Notes: generated by a model from the sequence alone, not told the origin. A stretch of DNA of 64,000 nt from Astropecten irregularis (GCA_963971285.1 OZ020255.1:10746931-10810930); one strand, 5' to 3'. Shown: positions 1 to 13,018, numbered from the stretch's first letter. Numbers and translations are program-made.

Positions 1-135
1 CTTAAGCCAACGCATCCCAGCATATCACACTGTCATAATTTAGGCACCTAAAAGCCAGGATTACCTTGCAAGCTTGGTACGTGCATTGGTTTTGGTAATA
101 GTGTTCTGCGCTAAGCAGTTTGTGAACATTAGATT

Positions 136-345
136 CGGGCCCAATTTCATGGAATCCGTTACAGCCCTTTTTGTGCTTACGGGTACGGCTATGCGTGAAA
201 TCTATGTCATGGCAACGTGATAAGCAAGACTTTTGCCACTTTATTGGTTTCTAGGCTGTGCTTATTTCTGCTAATGCACTTTCATTATTCATTCTGCAGA
301 AAAACCTTGCTTACCGTTATCAAAAACTCTCCCGAAAACTCCCCC
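136..345 (+). repeat. Partial copy of GGGCCCAATTTCATGG element
   Basis: It begins GGGCCCAATTTCATGGAATC and continues with TTACAGCC..TTTTTGTGCTTAC, as does the complete copy at 15309-15590. The middle segments (CTGCTAATGC.., CTTGCTTACCGTTA) also match. The closing inverted end is missing, so this is a truncated or decayed copy. Confidence 0.55.
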
Positions 346-1242
346 GCTTTAAGTGGTGATAACTGGTTCCAGCCTGTCAGGGTACCAGTGACTGGCCACT
401 ATTTAGAACAGTTAGGCACTCTGGAAAATGCGGTCATTAACCGTGATTTATCTTGCCATGTTCCAATTGGAAAAGCACTGTTTGGCTGTTGATGATTGGG
501 ATACGTCTGCTTTATATACAGCACACAAAAGCAATCAACACAAAAGAAAGATCAATGAGTTACATTTTGTCCTTTGGCAGTTCAAAAGGCCTAGGAAGGT
601 TGGACTGTCATCTCCTTTATCACAGAATGCTATGGTATCTCTTCAATTACATCATTTAATAGTGCGATGTACTTTTCAAAAAGTGTATTGTGTGTATCAT
701 TACGCAGTCCGAAAACAGAAACATGATGAGCAGTTTCATTTTTAATATTGCAGAAAGAAAAACTGAGCTCATCTGTAGATTGCAAAAATGAGAACGATTC
801 AATTTTTTCACACGACCTGTAAATTATATCAGATGTGTGCCTCGATGATGAATACCACATGGTGCCATAAGTCTTCCCCCCTTTCTCCCCCCCCCCCCTT
901 CCAAGCATATTTGAAACTTTTTCTGAGAAATGTTCTATCTTTACGCCAGGTTTTTACTTTCTAGCCACCATACTTTTTTGCTATCAAGTATTTTAGTTAT
1001 TTCCTCTTGGGACCATTTTTTGGTTTTGGTCATTGTACTAGTGCAAGCGAGGAATCATGCATGGTTCATGGTTGTAATTTCTTTCAGTTTTAGGCCGATT
1101 ATATCGGATTGGTAAGGGCCAGAAATATGGGTTATTTTGATTATTGGATTTCTTCACTTAGCAGAGCTTTTGGCACAATGCCACGGCCCTGCATATTAGC
1201 ATGGAATTCTGCGCTTACAAATTGATTTACCGTAAGTTTTAA

Positions 1243-1377
1243 TCACAACATTTCAGGCAGAAACAAATTTTAACGGTATGTTTCTACCATCACCATCTTT
1301 AGGCATATACCCTGTAAGTTTTAGGTAAATCTGGGAAGATTTCTGTTTCGGTACGCTACCAAAGTATGATAGTTAAC
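1243..1377 (+). repeat. TTAA-MITE fragment (3' half)
   Basis: The sequence from CATTTCAGGCAGAAAC through ACGGTATGTTTCTACCATC to the end CTACCAAAGTATGATAGTTAA matches the 3' half of complete copies such as 22496-22832. The 5' half is not recognisable. Confidence 0.6.
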
Positions 1378-2853
1378 CATTAAATTGCAGAATTGTGGTA
1401 TAAAATAGAGCCTTTTTGAGTGCAAGTGCGTGATTTTGAATACAGAATGCATGTAACTTCATTTTACCAACTTCAGAAGCCATTTTTTCCCCCATAATAC
1501 TTGATGCATACATGTATATACATGTAGGCCTAACATGTACATCTGTCACCTCAGTGTACATAGAAATAGGAAAAATCAGAGGAATTTAATTCAATAAGTC
1601 ATATGCCTGTCACTACCGATTGATTGACGTTTTCTGTTTTTTGCAAGTCAGTACTTTCAACCTTCTGACCAAAAAATTCAATTCCATTTCCCTCCAACAG
1701 CCAGCTGTCCCATTCATTGCTCCAATCTTTAAAAGAAAAAAAACCCTGGACCCCGAGTCTCACCACATGCCAAGAGAGTTTCGTACCATGTCGTGGATTA
1801 TCGTGCGATACACCAATCGTTTCCGTAAGCCTTCAAATTCAATTTAGCCCTTCAATTTTTTTCCCGTTTTTTTTTTTTTCAGAGGGAAGGGGGGGGGGGT
1901 GGAGGTGTACATGATTTAGGATAGGAGTTTATATTTAAAGACTAGTGCACGTAGGGAACTGTCCATCATACTGTGTTGGCATCGAAGCCTATTAGCCTCC
2001 TACTGTCTGACATAACTCAAATACTCGGTCCAATCTCGGGGATACAGAGGGCATATAAACCGGTAACCCGGTTGGGGGGCCAGGCTACATGTGGCTGGGT
2101 TTTTTCCCCCACCATGCGGGAGATAATGTCCAATATTGACCGCAACATTTTGTGAAACAAGTGGTGCCGTGCAGCTGGTAACCCTTCATTTCTACTGTCG
2201 CTGTAATACTCAAGTCACTGGTAATCATCATGAACTTTTTGAAAATCAATTTAGGATCGATTTTTTTTTTTTTCGACCTAAGGATGAATTTTCATCGGAC
2301 ATCACAGAATGGTTGGAAATTGTAAAGTTGGCCGTATTCGGAAATTTAGTTGGAATAGTTTTGAGATGATGGTTAAAAGCAGCCATGGTTAGACAGAATG
2401 GTGGTATTTACTGCTAATTCTGAGCAAGCCCACATTCTGCGTATACAGCCAATAATAAGAGTGATGGAAAAGGATTCTTTTAAAAGGAAGCTATATTTCA
2501 AAAGAGATGGGATCCTTTGCGGTTAAACCCCTATACCCGTATACACTGATACAGTTCCTGAGATTTTGACGGTATATAAATTGCGATGCAAGTAATAAAA
2601 TTTGCAACCTGGGTAGGATGGCCTATAAACTGGATCAAAATCGGTTTTGCATTGCATTTTTCGGCATGATCTCAGTGTTTCATGTGAGCCGGTTCACCCA
2701 AAAATGTAGTGTGAACGTCAGCATCTCTTCAATCCAGTTCAAAAATTTGCCGGGCTGATTCAGGTTGGTTTCAACGTGGATGGAAAAGAGATAATTATGT
2801 GAAAAGCGAGGAAACCAGAAAGTTGAATTCAAGCCGTGAGAGCAAGATCTATA

Positions 2854-3146
2854 GACCTTTCTTTTGTTTATAAACACTGGTTGGCAAGATATGGACGTCC
2901 AAATGTTACCAATCATTTTGTCTTCTTCACAGACGGCTTAAACAACTTCAACGTTTTTGCAAACTTTCCATAACTGTACAAAATAAATATCAGCATCACT
3001 TGTGTTGTTTCCATTACATTCAGCAATATCTGCAATTTGCGTACAAATTGGGTAAAATATGTGGTTAATTTTTATGCCTGGCTCGCCATAGTTTCCGCCA
3101 TGCTGGTTGGCAAAAACGCAGTCTGTGACGTTGCAAAAGAAAGGTC
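2854..3146 (-). mobile_element. TA-flanked MITE, TIR GACCTTTCTTTTG
   Basis: The ends are GACCTTTCTTTTG at 2854 and its reverse complement CAAAAGAAAGGTC ending at 3146, each next to a TA dinucleotide. That is the pattern expected of a Tc1/mariner-type non-autonomous element. The interior matches the copy at 27802-28118 in reverse orientation (shared GACGTTGCAAAAG, CCAACCAGCATGGCGG and CATTACATTCAGCAATATC blocks). No transposase coding is present. Assignment to a superfamily rests only on the TA flank. Confidence 0.75.
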
Positions 3147-4769
3147 TATATGCTTGTTTTATGATGTGTCTTACTTCAGCAGTCAGCCATTGAGGCACTT
3201 TCAGATTCATAATAGCCTCCCAACATCCGAATATGACCTCAAAATAGCTGCGCAGGTTTTGAATTACCGGTAAGGCTGCAGTTTGTATCCGGTTCGGTTA
3301 ACCGGTTAACTGACCGTTCAAAAGGGTACCCGGGTACATTTTCCCAGTTAGGTTAATCGAAAAGTATCTTTTTAATGGCCTCTTCTTTTTGAAACATAGA
3401 CACTTCTAGAGTTCACACACAAAGAAAAAAATGTCAATGATCTTTTGAAAATTGGACCAGCAGGCTTATGCAAAGCAAAGGCCATACATTTTGCTATGTC
3501 TACCACTGCCAAATGTTGTGACAAAAGAATATTGTCAACCAAGTTCCTAAAAGACCCAAACTTACTATTTCTTTGTTTTTCTTTGTTTTCTTTGTTATAC
3601 GGATAATCGTAACCGTAACCGAAAAACAGACGGGTAACCAGTTACAAAATTATTCATAAACTTACAGCCCTAATTACCGGTACATTATATACATGACTTC
3701 CTAGTGCCTCTCCACTTAACTAACGATGCCATGTCGCCGTTATTACAAAATTACAGCATTTTTAAGTTTGTCTATTATTATTTTTTGCATATTATTATTT
3801 TGCAAAACCATTTGGTCATGCATGGCTTGATGACTCAGCGGATGAATTCATGTCCAGGAACAAAATTTCAGGAGGGGATTTGCTCAAATCCGTCTGTGTG
3901 GGCGTTTTCTCGTAAAAGGATCATTTTACAGAAGATGACATTTCGGGAAAACAAAATTCCAATTAAGTACATATACATGTAAGCAATTTATCGTTCATGT
4001 GCTGGAGTACACTGAGCTTAATCCATAGTGCAGACAGTGTATATTCCTGTATCTTTCCATGGAATTTTATAATAATCCACTTGCAAAGGATGAAGAATAA
4101 TTATTTTCCTGTGTTTGGAAATGAATTGGCAGAAAGATTTGCAACCTTCGATAAAGTTTCTGGTGTTTTTTTTGGCAGCTCGCTAAAACCCATCAATCAT
4201 TTTTCTCTTTTTCTCTTTTTCTTTTTCTTTCAGGGTTTTTTGTTAACCACACAGCAGTGTGCATGTTACAGTACATGCAGAGTTTACTGCACGTTTTACA
4301 TTGTAGGGCACTGTATTATAGACTACACTGTAGAAACTTGAAGATGTTTCCAGTCACTGCCCGTGAGCAAAGCCACCCTGTGATTGGCCAGTGGGATTTT
4401 GCAGTGACCTGGCATTTGGTTATGTTTTTTATGATTTTTGTTTCCTTCCTCATTCCTTCCCCTTGATACCGTGAGTGTTCTGTGTGTGTGTGTGATAAGC
4501 AGTAGTAGTTTTGCAGGTATATAGCACTATGTGTTGGTCAGGGATACATATTTAGCAGCTGAAAAGTTGAATCTGCAGTCTATCATTTCCAGCTGGAGTC
4601 TTGGGACGCAGATACCACTCACTGGAGCTGTGTAGAGAAATTGACCAGTCGGGGCTGTGAACAAATTAAAATCACTGTAGCTAGCTAGTCAACTTTTTGC
4701 CAGAGTGCTGAGGAGGGACGACTTGGGCCGTTGCTTGCTGGACAGATCAAGGATTTTTAATCATACTAC

Positions 4770-5224
4770 TAGGAGGGGAGATTGTACACGCATACACTAA
4801 CATCCCCCTTACACATCATACACACGTGTGCATTGTACTGTTCATCTTTTAAAACAACAACCAGGTTGTATTTAGAACTGAACATACACTTTGCTTCAGT
4901 GCAGCAGTCTGCTAGTTGTGTGCATTGGTGCTGTACTTCTAGCACAGCCCACAAGACACGCAACACCTGTGTAAGAAGAACTCTGAGGTCTACGAGAGAA
5001 CCTGTACCTTGTTTGAACTACAGTCTTCAAGTCTTCAGGAGGCATCTCACTGTGGATGTGAAGCGCGTCCAGTCGTCAGTAAATTCTTCATCACAGATTT
5101 AATTTTTGGCAAGGATTCGGACAGCCAGACAAAACAGGAAATATCTCCATTTGTGTGCGGATTTTTAAAGAAAAGGCCAGGTTATCCTAAAGGACGACGG
5201 CTTGTTTTGGAGGCAGGCTTAAAG
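4770..5224 (+). other. Candidate 5' leader exon ending in AAAG|GTAAAT
   Basis: The end of this stretch looks exonic: balanced composition, open in one frame from 4943, and a donor-like AAG|GTAAATC at 5224. Its open frame is in phase with the acceptor at 21913 of the GRB-family gene, but it contains no ATG in that frame and a TAG at 4940. If spliced to that gene it would therefore be untranslated leader. The left limit is unknown. It may equally be unrelated to GRB or not an exon. Confidence 0.25.
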
Positions 5225-6110
5225 GTAAATCTTTTTTTGCTTGTTCTCTGTACCGTGCGACTTTAAACAAGAAAATTTCTGATGTCAAAGGGATATCAAA
5301 TGATAAGGATGTGATGTTGCCACGGTGGATATTCCATTGCATTCCATGTCGGCACGGTTTATCTTATATTGACAATCACCACAGCCAAGATTGCAATCAT
5401 GAAAATTACTCTCTCGATTGCACCTGTGTAATGTAATTTTGTGCTTGATTTCCGGAATTTCACAGCGGTGATCGTACTGTGCCGATTGTTTTTTTAAATA
5501 CCAGTTTGTAATTGTATAGGCCGAAATCTCTATGAGTTGGTTAGTTTTTTTTTTTTCTGTGTTCAGATCAATGCGTGTGCATTATTTTCAGTTCATTTGT
5601 TTGTACTGTCTGCTTTTATGTATTCACTCATGTTTTTGTTTGAGCTGAATGCAGTCAATGTTATTATGTGTGCGTCGCTGCTTTTCAAAGTTTTTGAAAT
5701 GACCAGGATCAATTTTGGTAATCTTTACCAGGTAGAGAAAAAGGATGAATTTTAAGAACTAAGCGTAAATAGTGGGCGGAATTTCTGTAACCTTAGCAGC
5801 CAGTACCGAGAAATGATGATCAATAGAACAGCCAAATGGCACATTATAGGTTCAATGACTGGAGCACACAGAGAGCTACGTGTACCGGTATGTTTTACTC
5901 ATTCTCCATAAGATGCATTTCTCATTGTTGAATGAAAGGAATCCATGCGTGTAGATGTACAATGAATGGTGGCATTTGTGTCTTATGATTGTCACACAGA
6001 GTTAACAGAACATTGACTATAATTTGAAGAGTTCTACACATTGACACTTTAAATGAGCCTCGCATCGTAAATCCCTCGCAAATAGAAGTGTGGCGTTTTG
6101 AGAAGGGGTA

Positions 6111-6172
6111 GTGTTTTCATTCTTCACTAGTTGTTAGTACTTTGGGTTGAATACGATGGGCCGATTTCATAA
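6111..6172 (+). repeat. 60-bp direct repeat, copy 1
   Basis: The segment from GTGTTTTCATTCTTCACTAG to GATGGGCCGATTTCATAA recurs almost exactly at 6536-6597. Here it leads into a complete palindromic element (6158-6304). The other copy stops after the element's first bases. Confidence 0.8.
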
Positions 6173-6304
6173 AGCTCTGCGACGCGTCGCAACTCGATTT
6201 GCGACGCGTCCTAGCTCCGACGCGTCGCATCTATGCGGTGAGTCCATAGAGAAAGGATGTGTCTTAACTCTGCGACGCGTCGTATGTTTTATGAAATCGG
6301 CCCT
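6158..6304. mobile_element. Palindromic MITE, ends GGGCCGATTTCATAAA
   Basis: The left end GGGCCGATTTCATAAAG is mirrored by TTTATGAAATCGGCCC at the right. Inside are four or more copies of the palindrome GACGCGTC. It can fold into one long hairpin and has no coding capacity. It belongs to the group of elements here that share GGG(C/N)C(A/G)ATTTCA ends but carry unrelated stems. Confidence 0.75.
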
Positions 6305-6535
6305 AGGTCTTACTCTATACATGATCGTACATGTGTCAATCATTCTATTCAATTTATTCATAGAATTTGTCAAATAACAGGGAAATGTGCTGTGTGATTG
6401 GCTTAGAAAAGTTCACAAATACAACAAAATGCAGAATAATTCACATCAACGATACCATTTAGGAAAAACATCTAGGAAAATTTTTTTAAGAAACACATAG
6501 GACAACATTAGGAAAATTTAGGTACATGTATCACA

Positions 6536-6597
6536 GTGTATTCATTCTTCACTAGTTGTTAGTACTTTGGGTTGAATACGATGGGCCGATTTCATAA
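6536..6597 (+). repeat. 60-bp direct repeat, copy 2 (truncated element)
   Basis: Near-identical to 6111-6172, ending 11 bases into the GGGCCGATTTCATAA palindromic element. The rest of that element is absent. Confidence 0.8.
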
Positions 6598-8131
6598 TGA
6601 ATGCCGGCAGCCGGTACATGTAGGATGGTGTTGTACATTGCTCAAATTCAGTATCAGTCCAAACATGCTATGCCTGATGCGGGATGTGTACAAGTAAAGA
6701 TTTGTCCGTATGCACTCCGTGGGCTTTCGACTTTGAGCTCCGAGTTAATATTCAGTGTATGTGCGTCAACAGACTGTGTTTGTATTTTGTTTTGGCTGTT
6801 TACTTTGGGTTCCTTTGCATGGCAGGCCTTGTGTATACTGTATGGGTATATATTGTATGTGTGCATGTAGTGATGTATGGTCTTCTTGTACACACTTGTT
6901 GCCAGCCTACGCTAGGTGTGAAAAATTACAATGGCCGCTTACATTGAGACAAAAGAGGAAATTTGTTTCTTGTCGTTATCTTGTCAAACTTTTCAAACTT
7001 AAATTAGCCAAATTTTGTTTTATTTTGTTAGGTACTTTTTTTTGGCCAATGTTGGATAAGGTACATTGTTGTCTTTTTTATTCTAGATAGGCCCTATATG
7101 ACAATCAAATACATTCTTTTCCTTTTACCGTAATTTATTTCTGAAAATTAGATGCACATTTTTAGTATAGGCCCTATATGTAAAACTGAACCAACAACTA
7201 AAGTTCACATGTTCAATTTTACAGCGACTGGGTTTTTCATCTGAAATCCACTCCGAGGTCGTGACCTTTTTGTGGTTTCTTTGCTGGGTCTGCTGCAGTC
7301 ATTAGAAGTGCCACTTCTGTGTTCCCATGGCGACTGCGGACAAGCTGTTTCCACTTACATTGTGAGGGCGTGCACGCACATGGCAAACTAAAGACACGGG
7401 GGAAAATACTAGACAGTTCCAGGGAGATTAGTGTGTCTTGCATACGAAATAAGAAAATTGGAACGTCGTTTGTCATTTGATTAGATTCTGTCCTACTCGG
7501 TACGCACGGATCGTCAGTTGGCATGTAACCTTTTCCCTGTTTGCCTCGTTATTAAGGGCACGTCGTCAATCCTTTCAAATCCCCCGAAAGCTCTTCTCGA
7601 ATGCATCGCCTAATCCTCCTTTATTGGCTAAGAATTGTCTTCCCCGATCGCCATCTGTTGCTTGAAAATCCGCTCCTAGTTGTTTTTTTCCTCCTCCCGC
7701 CTCCCTAGAAAAAAATCACAATATGGATCTCTAATCATTTTGTTATCATGCTTCAAAATTTGTTGCTTATTTTGTTAGCTTTTATTTTTATTTTGTTGTT
7801 GTTGATTTAATTTTTGTGGATTCAAATGATATTGGATGGGTGTGTTTATTGACTACAGTATGTCAGCCTTGATCATGTGCAGTTTTTCAGAAACTTGAAG
7901 TGAAAATTTGGATGGGGTTGATGAGCACCTTTTATTTTGGGTTGAAATGAGGTTACCCATCGGGCCCTCTGCCATCTCTGAGTGACCCAGTCAGGGCCAG
8001 CTTGTTGGTGGGGCTCCGGTCCTCCTCGTGAAACATCTCAGCTCGGTGTTGCTTGAATCAAGAGTCTGTATAATTAGAAAGCCTATTGCAACACCTAACT
8101 ACCATCTGAGCTGTCCAGCCTCTCCTTAATG

Positions 8132-8600
8132 TCGAACACTTTTTTGTCGGAGAAATATCAGCTGATTTTCAAATGTCGACCAAATATCCAACTCTTTTAT
8201 GTTGATTTCCTTTTGTGAATTGATTTTTAGAAGGGACTTTGGACATTGGATGCAACCATACTAGCCCAAAGACCGAATAAGATACTGGTCTTCAACTTTT
8301 GACCCTTTTCCAGAATCACAAAATGAATTTGATGGACCACCAAAACAAATAAAGAACGATGAATCTTAAAAGTCAAACACGTTTTTGTCGGAGAAATATC
8401 AGCTGAGTTTCAAATGTCGACAAAATATCCAACTCTTTTATGATAAATTCCTTTTGTGAATTGATTTTTAGAAGGACTTAGGACTTTGGATGCAACCATA
8501 CTAGCCCAAAGACCAAATAAGATGCTGGTCTTCAACTTTTGACCCTTTTCCAGATTGATGGACCAAAAAAAAAAAGAAAGAACGATGAATCTTAAAAGTC
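8132..8600 (+). repeat. Tandem duplication, about 240-bp unit x2
   Basis: The segment starting CACTTTTTTGTCGGAGAAAT at about 8137 is repeated from about 8377 with few changes. Both copies contain ATATCCAACTCTTTTATG, GATGCAACCATACTAGCCCA and GACCCTTTTCCAGA. The second copy lacks a short piece after the CCAGA block. No coding content was recognised. Confidence 0.85.
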
Positions 8601-9298
8601 TCTGGTGGCCAAGCCGAAATATTTCCCTTGCACTTACCGGTACTGAGTAGAGCTGTATCCACAATCGGAGGTATAGATTATATTTATCTTGAAAACATTG
8701 TGGGGGAAAATTGAGATGCTGTTGTCAGGGATACGGAGTCCAGAAAGGAGCTTTTCAACGATGCGTTACCGTGCAATGCGCAGGTTCTGTAGTCTGTTTG
8801 CTGGGGGGATCAGGAGGAGGGTTAATGTACCCAGTCGTTGAAACCTGAGACAATTCTGGAGAATTGTATAATGTGGCTCAATCGATGTTACCTTTGAAAT
8901 ATAATTACCGTTCATCTGCTGGTGATGCTTTCTACTAATTTCTTCTTCTTTTTTGGGAAGGGGGAGGTGTTTCATGAGTTTTTGCTTGATTTTTGTTTTA
9001 AATGTCTCAATAGGTAGTTTGAGTATCATCAGATGTACGAACGTCTGATTCATGCGTGCATGCAAATTGTATGCAACGCGGCACATCAGCCAATCTGATC
9101 TGTTTTGAGAACATTTCCGTCAGGATCGTGACGGAGGATGTTGATTGGTCAATTTCGCACGTTCGCGCAGCAGCAGCTATCTTTGTGATAGACGCGCTCG
9201 CCAAACGGTACAATAGTAGATGCACCCTGATTGGTCAAAACTTGGCCAGGTCAGTGCTGGGTTGGTTTGCACAATTAATCAGGAAATCTGCACGCAAG

Positions 9299-9341
9299 TG
9301 ATAGATGCTCGCTCGCTTTACGGCGAGTGCATCTATCACAT
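9299..9341. repeat. Short hairpin GTGATAGATGC..GCATCTATCAC
   Basis: The arms GTGATAGATGCTCGC and GCGAGTGCATCTATCAC flank a short loop. Related sequence (GTGATAGACGCGCTCGCC) occurs at about 9187 and again at 35667, so this is part of a dispersed family rather than a unique regulatory hairpin. Confidence 0.5.
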
Positions 9342-10071
9342 AGACTAGGGGTTTCATGGGTTTTTGCTTGATTTTTATTTTAAATGCTTGTAGTTAGGAG
9401 GGCCTGACGTGTTTTGATGCTAGCAGGATAAAAAAACTAACCTTTTTTGTTACTTTGATACCTGATGACATACAGTATGTAAGCTCATTAGTTTATGTAT
9501 CCTTGCTTCCAGGTACTTGTCCCACACCTGGAGAGCTAATAAGCTTGTTCAGCATTTTCTTTGATAATAGGTGCGAGCCTTCAACAAATGATGAGAGAGG
9601 ATGATGATTTATATTCACTCTTGTTGTTCTCTCAATTCCCTAATGTCCTTAAATTAATATAATTGGTTTTGAAGTTTTCACCCAATTTGGGTATTATTTT
9701 GATAAACTGGTAACTCGTCAAATTCTCATTAGTTATTTTGTTGGGGCTGTTTCATTCCCTGGGAGGCCAATTAGAAATTTAAAATTCACAATTTGCAGGG
9801 TTTTGGGGGTTTTTTTTTCCACAATATTCTGAGAAAAGTTAATAAATTTCAGCACTTATCACGCGATCGAGTAGTGTCGGTCACAATGGGCTAATGTGAT
9901 GGTTTGCGGAGTGATGATTTTGAGATAAACAGGGATGACAAAATCCCCTTTGTAGGAAAAGTGTGTGATTGCTACAATTGGTAATATATTGTTCCAGCTC
10001 ACTGTACAAGAAAAAAAAGAAGGAGCTAGATGTGCATTCAATAGTCTGCCTGCGTCCAGTTGAGTAATACA

Positions 10072-10470
10072 CCGATCCAGTAGGCCACTCCCACCATAGC
10101 AACGGCCAAGCAATGACGCGCACGCACACGTGTCACGTTCACCCTCACACAACGCATTGCATACCTGCAACCACCGAAAGCACCTCTCTCCGTTGGACTT
10201 TGGCTTTGAAAAAGGCCAAAAATGCACATTTCCTCTCAGCCAAGGCATCGAGAGTTAAGGATAAAACTTGGGTTTGAAAAAAAGAATTTCCTTGTACATA
10301 CAAAACAAAAGTAAACTCAACGAAAAGTGTGTAGCAAAGAATTCAAAAATCATAACGTTATGTCGGACAAAATGGCAGCAATTTGTCGGACCTTAAGTTA
10401 AAGTAACACGCTGTGATTGGTAAATTTGTTAAGGGGCGTGGCCTACTGGATCGGTGTATTGATCATGTGC
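10072..10470. mobile_element. MITE-like unit with 20-bp inverted ends
   Basis: The left arm CACCGATCCAGTAGGCCAC (about 10072) and the right arm GTGGCCTACTGGATCGGTG (about 10440-10458) are exact inverted repeats, flanked by AATACAC and GTATTGAT. The interior has no coding capacity. The exact outer limits and target-site duplication could not be fixed. Confidence 0.6.
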
Positions 10471-11006
10471 ATACACAATGCAGCCAGTTATTCGACAATT
10501 TATCTTAAGTCAGCATTTACATGTATACTGCTGTAGTTTTGCTGTAGAGATTCCTGAGGCTCGGACTTACTGTCAGAGGAACGCTATAGATTAGCCTTTG
10601 TTAGGTTGTGAATTTCACGGCTCAGCTTTCTGATTTGTAGGCAAAGAATTGCAGCAGATCATTGCTAGGCGGGAATACTTCAATCGTTAGAGTTTTATTT
10701 CACACTTTAACAAGGAAACTGTAGTGTTAGAATTATTTGTTCACAGACTTGATGAAGGATTTCCTGTCTAGAGTTAGTGAGTAAAGGAAGGAATGGTGAC
10801 ACTAATCACACATTTCTTGTTCTACAGAGAGCCCTGAAATTTGAACCAGGGTCCAATTTCACAGCTCTCTGCAAGAAGCACAACCAATTTTGCTTTGCTT
10901 GAAAATGTCTCCCGGCCACAAACATAATTGCCATTTATCAATTGCTTTTGATATGGATATTGTTTGCCTTTGATATTACATGAACGTGGGGTTTTGGCTG
11001 GCAACT

Positions 11007-11266
11007 GGGGACCAATTTCACGGCCCTGTCAAGCACAAACAATTTGCTAACCATGAAATTTCTGTCTTCATAAAAACAAGATTAATGACTGTAACAACCA
11101 AATGTCCATGTGTTGTGTATCGCTTGTGATTGTTCTTTAGGCTGTTGTTCGCTGACCATGAATATCAAATGGAATTTTGAATGGTGGTTTGTTTTATTGA
11201 GCAAGAGATTAATGATTTTGTGCTAAGCAATTTTTTGTGCTTAACAGCTCCATGAAATTGGCCCCT
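11007..11266. mobile_element. GGGGACCAATTTCA palindromic MITE
   Basis: It starts GGGGACCAATTTCACGG and ends CATGAAATTGGCCCC. The interior contains the family's GATATTCATGGTCAGCGAAC block (in reverse) and GCTTGTGATTGTTC. A second partial start of the same family (AGGGTCCAATTTCACAGCTC) lies just upstream at about 10850. Copies elsewhere are at 16843, 21371 and 53858. Confidence 0.75.
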
Positions 11267-12189
11267 GGATTTATACAGCGACACTATTTGTGCATGCTTC
11301 AGCAAATGTTGGCTCCTTTTTGAAGCAGTTCTTTAAAAACTGGCTGTTCTGTTCGTGTGAAATTGTTTTCTGACTTTTAAAAGCTGACAAGACCTGAAAT
11401 GTTTTTTTCAGAGGATTGGGGAAAATATGAATCATGTCCCTGCACAGCATCAAATGAATACTTAAGTGTACTGGCTTTTCTTCTTTTATGTTGGAATAAA
11501 TGCATTTAGTCTTTAAACTTCCAATGCAAAATTTCATAGTACACTGGCAGCCCTGAATGCAAATTGCAGATTCTCCTAAATTTGTGAAATTTAAAAAAAA
11601 TTGGTTAATTGCAACTTGCAATAAATGCCTTTTTTTGTAAGTTACTTCTAGTTAAAGCTGTTCTTTATAAAGAAGAAAGTATTTGATCGTCATATAGGGC
11701 CTATATAGAATTTAAACTTATTCCTTCATTGTTAAAGTAATGACTACTAGACCAGCTCTAGAGCTAGAATGAAAAAAAAATATTCTTCTATTCTCGGATA
11801 ATTGCACGGCCCCTAGCAGCTTGGCAACCTAATTATGTAAAAATTTATCGTGCAAAGTCTATTTCCACCTGAAATATTTTGTAGAAAGGGATTGCTAGTC
11901 ATGTTTTACACGCCGCGGCCCAATTTACTGCAAAGGCTCCCATTGTTCCCTTGCTCTAGATTTTGATGGTTGCCGTGACACTACGTGCATCGAGGCAGTA
12001 GACACGGCTAATTTTTGATGCAGTCTTTAGAAAAGGTCAAAGTGTAACCATGGGTTTTTGTAATCATCAGCAAGTCAAGGAATAGGATAAAAAATTAATG
12101 AGATCTCAATTTTTTCACCGGGGAAAAAAAAGAGAAGCGAAATATTTAGATATATTGATTTGACCTACATGCTTGATTGGCATAATAGC

Positions 12190-12320
12190 ACTGCGCACTT
12201 GGGCTAAAATTAGCACCGAACCTCAGACAAACATTGCAACGTGGCCATGCAAACGTGTGGTGAGTGGGGGTATTTGTGCGCGTGCATGCATGGTGTGACG
12301 TCATTAGTGCGGAAGGCTAT
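12190..12320 (+). repeat. Dispersed repeat, inverted copy at 35950-36090
   Basis: The blocks GCACCGAACCTCAGACAAAC, CAAACGTGTGGTGAGTGG and CATGCATGGTGTGACGTCAT appear as reverse complements at 35950-36090, in an intron of the GRB-family gene. It is present in one copy of the 12.2-13.3 kb duplication and missing from the other, which suggests an insertion. Termini were not resolved. Confidence 0.6.
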
Positions 12321-12515
12321 TGCAGCGGCGGCCAAAACTGACCACATTTAAAAAAAATTATTCTCTCAAAAGTGGTTTCATCTCAATACTAGCATCATGT
12401 TTTCATTGAAAGATAGCGGGCAATAGGTTTTAATGTTAAATGATGGAGGCTTTTCAGTCCTGCAGATTTGCAAAAGCTGTAGTGTTGGGCTGGTTGGATC
12501 ATGCACGGAAAGCAT

Positions 12516-12528
12516 TAGACCTCATGGT

Positions 12529-12584
<56 letters not shown>

Positions 12585-12800
12585 AGCTCCGGCTCCGTTT
12601 CCATTTCATGAATCCACTTTAAAATATCAGGTATCAAAATAGAGGCTTTTGGCTGTGGTTTAGAAGTAGATTCTCTGGTTTGAAAAGAAATTTACAGAGC
12701 TTACGCTTCAATGAAAAACCACAACCTAGATATTTTCAGCATATGGATGGCAGAGCCTGAGCCTGAGCCTGAGCTTGAGCCTGAGCCTGAGCCTGAGTTA
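12516..12800 (+). mobile_element. Hexamer-ended MITE with (GGCTCC)n and (GAGCCT)n
   Basis: A run of about ten GGCTCC units (12530-12595) opens a core of CATTTCATGAATCCACTTTA..CTTTTGGCTGTGG..CTTCAATGAAAAACCACAAC. The core is closed by about eight GAGCCT units (12752-12797). The same core bounded by hexamer runs is found at 13019, 33540, 41447 and 43373. Two frames read through the (GGCTCC)n run as Ala-Pro or Leu-Arg repeats; these are not genes. Confidence 0.7.
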
Positions 12801-13018
12801 TTTGACCTACATGCTTGATTGGCATAATTGCAGCGGCGGCCGAAACTGACCACATTTAAAAAAAATTATTCTCTCAAAAGTGGTTTCATCTCAATACTAG
12901 CATCATGTTTTCATTGAACGATAGCGGGCATTAGGTTTTTATGTTAAATGATGGAGGCTTTTCAGTTCTGCAGATTTGCAAAAGCTATAGTGTTGGGCTG
13001 GTTGGATCATGCACGGAA

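Larger units (their letters stand above)
1..4550. other. No gene seen; repeat-rich non-coding sequence
   Basis: I see no reading frame here with a recognisable domain or a consistent exon structure. The stretch holds a partial GGGCCCAATTTCATGG-type element near 136-345, a TTAA-MITE fragment at about 1243-1377, a TA-flanked MITE at 2854-3146, and a GGTAACC/GGTTAACC-rich patch at 3270-3660. Short A/T and G/C homopolymers occur at 885-900 and 1868-1900. It could be intergenic DNA or, if the weak leader exon near 5.2 kb is real, sequence upstream of the GRB-family promoter. Confidence 0.5.

Noticed and set aside
5009-5266. An 85-codon frame near 5.2 kb as a coding exon
   Set aside because: It has no ATG start in frame; at most it is untranslated leader.
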